Shown here: in pieces, positions 57,552-64,000 of the stretch | How the letters are laid out: every line of letters begins with the position of its first letter | Position numbering within the stretch: position 1 is the stretch's first letter | Source of the DNA: Smallanthus sonchifolius | Taxonomy: Eukaryota > Streptophyta > Magnoliopsida > Asterales > Asteraceae | Direction: 5' to 3' | Assembly: GCA_023525975.1 (NCBI GenBank) | Contig: CM042030.1 | Coordinates: 27,150,350 to 27,214,349 of the forward strand | DNA: 64,000 bases | The notes under the pieces: generated by a model | The model's input: the letters and a program-made list of their open reading frames with translations, nothing else | What the model was told of the DNA's origin: nothing | Databases searched by the model: none | Position numbers and translations under genes: made by a program

Positions 57552-58991
57552 CTCGGTCACTCTCGCAGTTCTACCCTTAGCGGTTTCTACGCTAAAGGCC
57601 CTTTCTAGTATACTGACAGCGTACTTCACTTTCTTACAAAGTCGTAGATATAAAACTCTTACTGGCACCCGAATCAAATAACACAGAAACAAGAGTGTTG
57701 TCAAGGACGAACGTACCTGACGCCACGTCGGGGTCCATTCTGGCCTGGTCTTGTGTCAGCGCGTACGCACGAGTCTTTGCTCGGGGCCCCTCTTCCCTCT
57801 TCTCCGGGCCTTTCCCCTTCCCGGCTTCACCCATTCTTGGTTTGGTGCATTCCCGGCTCAGATGACCGGCATTCCCACAGTTATAGCACTTGTAGTGTTG
57901 TGTGCACTCACGGGAGTAGTGCCCGGTCTTGCCACACTTAAAGCACAAGTTAGATCCCAGTCTACATTCACCTACATGCTCCTTTCCACACTTCTTACAA
58001 ACAGTTGGCTCATCCACCCGAGCCCTTTTATCGTGAGCCCCAAACATCTTTCCACCAGTTAGCTTGTTTGAGAAGCTCGGTCTCTTCTTTGGTTCCTCGA
58101 TGGCGGCGACATTCAGTGCCAGATCATCAAATACTATGCCGCTCAGTTCTACTACCGAATCATAGGTAGTAGGGGCGTTTGCCTTAACATAGATGCGGAC
58201 CTGGTCCGGCAACCCATGAATGTAGCAGGAAATTATCCTCTCATCCGTCGTAACAAGATGTGTCACCAGACGTGCCAGTTCATTGAATCGGGTTGTATAC
58301 TGCCGATGCGTCATGCTCCCGGCTTTCAAACCCAGAAATTCCCTCTCTACCTTCTCAATCTCGTTCCTCGGGCAGAAATTCTTGATCACCAAAGTTTTCA
58401 AGTCAGCCCACATCATCGAGTCAACAACCTCATCCCCCTTAGCCTGACGTACACCTTCCCACCAGTGAGATGCTTCCTCCCTCAAGGAGTTAGCAGCAAA
58501 CTTCACTACTTGGTTAGCTCGCACTCGCTCAGACGGATGGCGGCTTCCATACGTATTACCCAATCAAAAGTAGCCACCGCGTCCTTCTTCCCAGTCAGGA
58601 CCGGCGGGTCACATGCCTTAAAGGACTTATAGTCGCATCCGCGAGCAGGCGGTGCGTTGTCGGTCTCGTTGTTCTGGGCACCAGTTGCCGCACTAGATCC
58701 GCCTTCCCCACTAACTTTTTTTAATGATTCAGCCAACAGACTTGGCAGAGAATTCTTCATCAACTCGGAGAACTCTCGAGCTATGGCTGCTCTCACTTCT
58801 GGTTCAAAAGTGAAAGGTTGTTCTGCAACTTGTGTCTGCTCAGTTCCATGCACACTAACCTCCGGTTCAGTGTGAACACTTCCTTCTTCACTGTGCTCTT
58901 GGCGCGCAGGAATCCTGCCATGCCCACCATTTCGACCGCCGGTACGACCACCGGTACGGCCACCACGCCTTCCGTTCCCTTTCCTCGCCAT
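57552..58991 (-). pseudogene. G-G gag and start of protease
   Basis: The ATG at 58989-58991 opens a gag with an Arg/Gly-rich N-terminus. The capsid region includes SLLAESLKK, FDWVIRMEAAI and, after a frameshift near 58510-58560, FCPRNEIEKVEREFLGLKAG. Three zinc-binding motifs follow: CKKCGKEHVGEC, CFKCGKTGHYSREC and CYNCGNAGHLSREC. The frame reaches the protease motif FDSGASKSFIS near 57670, then shifts frame and ends at the G-H junction at 57552. It would package element RNA. The leader 58992-59305 holds nothing else recognisable. Confidence 0.9.
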
Positions 58992-59305
58992 TTCGTTCTA
59001 TAAGACAAGAAATCCAATGTTATCACGCTAGTTAACAAATAAAATTCAATAAGTACTGTAAGATGTTAATATACACTGGCCATCTGCAATTAACCATTAC
59101 ACTACCTTTCGATTTCTATTTGACCACCTTTGTGATTCCATCAAACACAAGTCCTTTCCTAACCCTTCCTAAGGCATACTACATACACATACTCTACTTT
59201 TCATACCTGATGCTGTGGCTCGAGTTACCCGTACTGGCATCCGCTTTCGGTCCCATTCAAAGTTTAAGTTCAGACACTGGGAATGTCCGAATCTCTCAAA
59301 CTATT

Positions 59306-59317
59306 GCTCTGATACCA
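59306..59317 (-). other. Primer-binding site of G-G
   Basis: GCTCTGATACCA, the reverse complement of TGGTATCAGAGC, three bases from the right LTR. Confidence 0.93.
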
Positions 59318-59857
59318 ACTTGAAAGGCCCCAAACCCGGGAGGCCTCACTTGTTGGATTTACTCATTCACAAACTGTTCTTAAACATGAGTATCAAATAA
59401 CGCAGCGGAATCATTCATTCAACATAACTAAAAACTTGTTCATACATGCGGAAGCGTACATTGTCAAATACATAAACTTAACATAAACAACTCATAACGG
59501 GATGCCAGTCTTCATGATCGTCCGGGTAACTCTTCTCGCTTGCCAAGCATCACCGTCCATCGTCCATGCCTGCCTTAACCTGAATGTGCATACTAAAAAG
59601 TCAGCTACGCTGGTGAGTTCTAGCATTTCATAAAAACTTTAACATCAACATTTTCCAAAAACATATCATTCATTTAGTAAAACCTTTCATAAAAGCATGT
59701 AATAATCTAACATCTTTAAAAAGGTTTCATACCCATATCATCATCAACATCATAATCATAAACACCGTTAAACGGATCGTTCATTAAAACTTTTAACATT
59801 CATTTAAGTCATACATTGTTATCTAAATCTGTGTTACCCTTCGTTCCGTCATTTAGT

Positions 59858-60036
59858 ATGGTATTGCCCCTAAGGCTTAACTGCACGAAGACCGACAATA
59901 CCATACATTCCGTCAATTCCCTTATGGTATTGCCCCTAAGGCTTAACTGCACGAAGACCGACAATACCATACATTCCGTCAATTCCCTTTTGGTATTGCC
60001 CCCAAGGCTAACTGCGCGAGGACCGACAATACCCAT
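59858..60036 (-). repeat. 66-bp repeat array in G-G right LTR
   Basis: Three units, nearly identical to 52340-52533. Confidence 0.88.
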
Positions 60037-60761
60037 TCAGTTGCCCTTATGGCTCTCATGTCCATAAACCGACAACTTCCATCGACGGTTATGACTCTCA
60101 GCCATAACATCGTCGGATCATAATTTAACCTTACATAGGGTCACGTTAACCCCTGAGTAACCGCCGTTACTCCCTTACCAGTTGTACAACATCATAACCA
60201 TTGGCATGCCACAAAGACATGCCCCTGTTGTTCTTGTGGCAATTATGGCTCGCTGTCCATAATCTACCACAAGGCTGGGAATCTCATTCCCAGACTTCAT
60301 TCGTCAATTCCATTCATTCGACAGATTAGATTTGTAATGACTTCTTTAAAACCTTTACCTCTTTCTCTTCTCATTAAACATTTCCTCATTTAAACCGTTC
60401 ATAAAGCATTCGTAACCCTTTTTGGCAAAAACATTTCAAAACCTCTCCTTTCGTAAACATCGTTTCAACATTTCAAAACCTTTCCTTTCGTTAAACATCA
60501 TTTCGTTAAAACATCATTTCGTTAAACATCATTTCGTTAAACATCATTTGTAAGTATGCACACCAGCCCAAAAACATTAACAAAACATTTAAAAGAGGGC
60601 TCTAGAACTCACCTGATACGCTAATATGGGTTGTGCTAAACGAAGGTCCGACAACGTCACTTCCGATCTGATTTGATTAGTTAAATACACACCAGACCAA
60701 TCCCGACTCTAACGGCTTAACCATTCTAACATACTGACTTCACTTAATCTGTTCTGATGTC

Positions 60762-60914
60762 TGCGCACTTGGCAAGTGCGCAGACTCTGCTTCCTGCGCA
60801 CTTAGCAAGTGCGCAGACTTCCCTTCCTGCGCACATAGCAAGTGCGCAGGTTCCTCTTCCTGCGCACTTAGCAAGTGCGCAGGACCTGCTCTGTGCGCAC
60901 TTAGCAAGTGCGCA
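60762..60914 (-). repeat. Palindrome array, GCGCACTT type, in G-G right LTR
   Basis: Five units of about 36 bp with arms TGCGCACTT and AAGTGCGCA around AGC or GGC (one unit reads GCGCACATAGC). It occupies the slot that TCGAAACT units occupy in G-E. Confidence 0.94.
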
Positions 60915-61487
60915 CGACCTGTTCTTGGCGAAAACCCTAACTTTCACATTCGGGTCTGATCATGTCAAGATCCCGAACCTGTTGCATTCAAAACGTTCGT
61001 TTTCCATTAAGGAACTCAAATCCTTGATTATCTTTCAGTTTCATCCGTTCAAACCTTACCTTTTCACCCAAAACCCGAAAAACCCAAAAACGAACTAAAA
61101 CTCAGATTTAGGTCGGATTGTTACCTGAATCGAGTTTCTGATCCGGAGGTTCTTCTCACGAGTTATGGAGTAACACTTTGCTGAAGTCTCGGGTCGATCC
61201 GCCAACTTTCTCTCTCTACGGTTTCTCTCTCTAAAAAAGTTGCAAATGAGAGAAAAGGGGTGGCATAGGCTATTTATAGCCCGCTGACCCATCCGACCCG
61301 ACCCGTCATGCCTCCTTCGTTTATTCCGTTATTATAACTGTCGTTTTATTTATTTATTTTTTTTTGGATGTTACAGTTACCGCTGGACCAATGACCCAAT
61401 TGCTGAATAGAACTGGCCTGATAGTGTATTAACACGAACGGAACAGGGGCCGGGTCCAGGACAGTACACGCGCAAAAACGGCCGTCG

Positions 61488-61562
61488 ATTGTGGGTTTCG
61501 AACCCTCACCATGGGGTCCAATGGTGCAATGACTTAACCAGTTGGACTCGGTGGTTTCGCTG
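61488..61562 (-). other. Second tRNA-like module in G-F LTR
   Basis: Minus strand: ACTGGTTAAGTCATTGCACC followed by GAGGGTTCGAAACCC, that is A-box-like and B-box-like segments about 36 bases apart. Confidence 0.5.
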
Positions 61563-62438
61563 GTATAACCTGTAATCCGATAGTTTAAGTACAATAAACG
61601 AATCAAATCGAAATCTCTTATTCAAAATCGTATGAACTGGTTCAAGAAATTTAACAGAAATCGAATTTTGTAAATTCGATTCTTGTAACTTGATAAGGGG
61701 CTTTCGATGCATGGTCCAAAACGAATCGAACGAGATAAATCTCACCTGATTTGATTGGGTAATGAAGGCTATTGACTAGGGTGCAGGGACGATTTTTCTT
61801 GTCACTTGATCGATGGGCAGACATGAAATGCGGATTCTCAGAGGGTTGAGGGAGTTTGTAATAGTGCTTGCGAAGGTGTGTGTACTAGGCCGATCAATTT
61901 CATCCTAAATATATAATTCGATTAGCGTTTTGACTGTGACAGTTGTTAGCATCCATTTCGTGTAAATTCGAATGAATGCGGATGAATCGAGTCATGTATG
62001 TGGTATGTATTCATGATAGGACTGATTTCGAGTGATTTGCGGGATTGAACGCGTCATAATTTCACTATTACAGCCGGATTTAATTTGATTTGACTCTGGA
62101 TAGTCAAATAGGTTTGAAATTCGAATGAAGCCGCGAATGAGGATGAATTGGATTGTGAATCGGGCGTGGGTGTGGTCGGCATTCGATTTTGCATACATGG
62201 AAGGTCCTTATTAGTCGAGATTGATCAATTAGGGTGTTGGATTTGTAGTAACTTGGACTATTTGACTTTCTAAAAGTCAAACATTCATACAACTTAATTT
62301 CAAATTATTTAAAAGTTTTTTTTTATAAAATCTAATTATTATTTGCTTAGTTGTCAATATTTTATAAGAGAAAAGGTTTCCATTTTCTTTTTTTTTATAA
62401 AATTACAACTTGTATAATGTTCATTTAATATAATTAAG

Positions 62439-62441
<3 letters not shown>

Positions 62442-62469
<28 letters not shown>
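62442..62469. repeat. TA microsatellite
   Basis: Alternating TA run in the AT-rich end of the G-F LTR. Confidence 0.88.
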
Positions 62470-62653
62470 TCATAAAGATGTGAATACATTTTTAAAGCTC
62501 ATAAGTTTTATTGATTTAATTATCCTGAAAATAAATAAATATATATATATATACATTTATATTTCTATATAAATATACATACGTATGAGAATGTCATTAT
62601 TGTATAATTTAAAACAGAATAATATTAGAGAAAAAAAAATCATGGATGTTACA

Positions 62654-62670
62654 GTCTCCCTATGTTAAGG
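62654..62670 (-). other. Polypurine-tract region of G-F
   Basis: The minus strand reads CTTAACATAGGGAGAC directly before the LTR, the expected site of plus-strand priming. Confidence 0.75.
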
Positions 62671-62709
62671 GAATTTCGTCCCGAAATTCAACTAATTGAG
62701 GCTACTGAA

Positions 62710-64000
62710 TCAGAAAAAAAGGTGTGGATATTTAAGCTTCATTTGATCCTCACGTTCCCAAGTGAACTCAGGACCACGCTTAGAATCCCAACGAACTTTG
62801 ACAACAGGAATACGGCTTCGCTTGAGTTGCTTGATCTCACGACCCATGATCTCCACCGCTCTCTCAACGAAGTGCATCGTTTCGTCAATATGCACGTCTT
62901 CCAGAGGTATATGGAGGTTCTCATCAGCAAGACATTTCTTTAGGTTGGACACGTGGAAAGTAGGATGTACATTAGCAAGTGATGGAGGTAATTCAAGTTT
63001 GTAAGCCACTTTCCCGATCCTTTCGAGGATCTTGAATGGACCCACATAGCGAGATGCTAGTTTACCCTTCTTCCCGAAGCGAATCACCCCCTTCCAAGGA
63101 GATACCTTTAGAAGTACAAGATCACCGACTTGAAATTCCAAGGGTTTAAGTCTCTTGTCGGCATAGCACTTTTGCCGACTCCTTGCTAGTTGAATGTTGT
63201 TGCGGATCTTGTCGGACGTTTCTTGGATTAATTCAGGACCGGTGATTTGTGCTTCACCAATCTCGTTCCAACAGATAGGAGAGCGACACTTCCGACCATA
63301 GAGAGCTTCAAATGGAGCCATGTTGATGCTTGTGTGGTAGCTATTGTTGTAAGAGAACTCAATAAGTGATAGATGTGAATCCCAATTGCCACCAAAATCA
63401 ATTACACAAGCTCTAAGCATGTCCTCGAGCGTCTGGATTGTTCGCTTGGTCTGACCATCAGTTTGGGGATGGTAAGCCATGCTTAAATTCAAGCGTGTAC
63501 TAAGAGCAGTTTGGAGAGATTGCCAAAAGAGGGATGTGAAACGAGCATCCCTATCAGAGATTATGTTAAGTGGGACCCCGTGACGACTCACAATTTTGTC
63601 AATGTAGATTTGGGCTAATGTCTCTACCCAATAGTCTTCTCGGATGGGTAGAAAGTGAGCAGATTTGATAAGACGGTCAATTATCACCGAAATGCTATCA
63701 TAACCACTAGAAGTACGCGGGAGTTTGGTAATGAAATCCATGGCTAGGTTTTCCCATTTCCATACAGGGATTTCAGGTTGTTCAAGCAAATCAGAAGGAC
63801 GTTGATGTTCAGCTTTGACTTTGGAACAAGTTAGGCATTTTGCAAGATAAAGTGCAATGTCTTTCTTTATTCCGGGCCACCAGTATTGTTGGTGAAAACC
63901 CTTATTGTTGGTGAAAACCCTTGTACATTTTATCAGCCCCGGGATGGATGGAGTAACGAGTTTTGTGTGACTCGTTCATAAGGACTGCGCGAAGTTCATC
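62710..64000 (-). pseudogene. G-F pol, C-terminal part (integrase), continues past window
   Basis: Minus strand from 64000: integrase zinc region (HKTRYSIHPGADKMYKG, CLTCSKVKAEHQ), then a core with MDFITKLPRTSSGYDS, SDRDARF and YHPQTDGQ. The end of the core reads FEALYGRKCRSPICWNEIGEA. The chromodomain-like C-terminus reads VVKVRWDSKRGPEFTWERED. The frame is open from 63789 down to 62710. At 63885-63922 a 19-bp direct duplication shifts the frame inside the zinc region, so the element is inactive. It is close in sequence to the G-B pol. Confidence 0.92.
63885..63922 (-). repeat. 19-bp tandem duplication disrupting G-F integrase
   Basis: ATTGTTGGTGAAAACCCTT occurs twice in a row. Nineteen bases is not a multiple of three, so the frame breaks. 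Confidence 0.95.

Larger units (their letters stand above)
51803..61375 (-). mobile_element. Ty3/gypsy retrotransposon G-G, internally rearranged, in G-F LTR
   Basis: Perfect duplication GTTAC at 51798-51802 and 61376-61380. Left LTR truncated (51803-52777), right LTR complete (59321-61375), gag present. Protease onward is lost and replaced by the plus-strand element G-H. Same LTR family as S1 and S2. Confidence 0.92.
59321..61375 (-). repeat. G-G right LTR (5' LTR on minus strand)
   Basis: 2055 bp, TGAAAGGCCCC to GGATGTTACA, with the TATA box reversed at 61271-61278. It carries both the 66-bp repeat array and the palindrome array. Confidence 0.94.
50206..62653 (-). repeat. G-F 3' LTR, split by G-G
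   Basis: Host segments are 50206-51802 and 61381-62653. The first aligns with the G-C LTR, including a single short GACTGAGGCATAACACGTAGG version of its repeat. The ends read TGTCACACC and GGATGTTACA. AT-rich parts hold microsatellites. No coding sequence. Confidence 0.82.
32441..64000 (-). mobile_element. Ty1/copia retrotransposon C2 with nested insertions, continues past window
   Basis: The 3' LTR is at the left (32441-32820), then in reverse a purine tract, ORF3, a spacer, RNase H, reverse transcriptase and integrase. S3, G-E and G-F interrupt it. C2 sequence proper is 32441-34719, 35207-39083 and 48487-50205. Gag and the 5' LTR must lie beyond 64000, past G-F. Its coding frames are heavily decayed, and it is the host of most elements in the right half. 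Confidence 0.9.
50206..64000 (-). mobile_element. Ty3/gypsy retrotransposon G-F, partial, continues past window
   Basis: The 3' LTR spans 50206-62653 and is about 2.87 kb after removal of G-G. It is followed by a purine tract and pol on the minus strand. The start TGTCACACCCCAACCGACGG is shared with G-C. Gag, the start of pol and the 5' LTR lie to the right of the window. It is inserted in C2 integrase. Confidence 0.88.

Overview
The window looks like plant nuclear heterochromatin, probably from a eudicot and plausibly a daisy-family species. I recognise no host protein gene, no functional tRNA or rRNA gene and no CRISPR array. Nearly all 64 kb can be assigned to LTR retrotransposons nested in one another. 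Two are Ty1/copia elements (C1, C2). The rest are Ty3/gypsy elements of the chromovirus (Tekay/Del-like) type with 2-3 kb LTRs (G-A to G-H), plus three solo LTRs (S1-S3). Element names are local to this report. The plant assignment rests on initiator-Met-tRNA primer sites, plant-type copia and gypsy polyproteins, 5-bp target-site duplications and nesting. The family-level guess is from memory.

Layout. 1-16001: minus-strand gypsy LTR material (G-A), whose second LTR is split by copia C1 (3533-15176, duplication AATCT). 16002-30383: plus-strand gypsy gag-pol relic G-B, split by the mostly non-coding minus-strand element G-C (17050-28060, duplication CCAAG). One LTR of G-C holds solo LTRs S1 and S2. 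30384-32440: plus-strand gypsy LTR G-D, cut by copia C2, which runs on the minus strand from 32441 past the window end. C2 carries solo LTR S3 (34720-35201, duplication GTCCT), gypsy G-E (39084-48481, duplication TAAAC) and gypsy G-F (50206 to beyond 64000). The G-F LTR holds G-G (51803-61375, duplication GTTAC), and G-G holds the truncated G-H (52778-57551).

Coding content. All gag/pol frames are retrotransposon proteins and almost all are broken by stops or frameshifts. The exception is the 5'-truncated pol of G-H, open for about 875 codons. Both copia elements have a large third reading frame downstream of pol, with a conserved N-terminal domain, an acidic and S/T/P-rich middle, a coiled coil and a conserved C-terminal domain.

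Most striking signal. Arrays of short imperfect palindromes recur in the LTRs of different element families and, in both copias, also in the spacer before the third ORF. There are three arm types: TCGAAACT/AGTTTCGA (C1, G-E, G-H), GCGAACTTA/TAAGTTCGC (C2, S3) and GCGTACTT or GCGCACTT with their complements (S1, S2, G-G). In the related LTRs of G-E and G-G the flanks of the array align but the palindrome is different, as though one fixed slot takes interchangeable cassettes. A second recurrent feature is a tRNA-like module with A-box and B-box-like sequences inside the gypsy LTRs.
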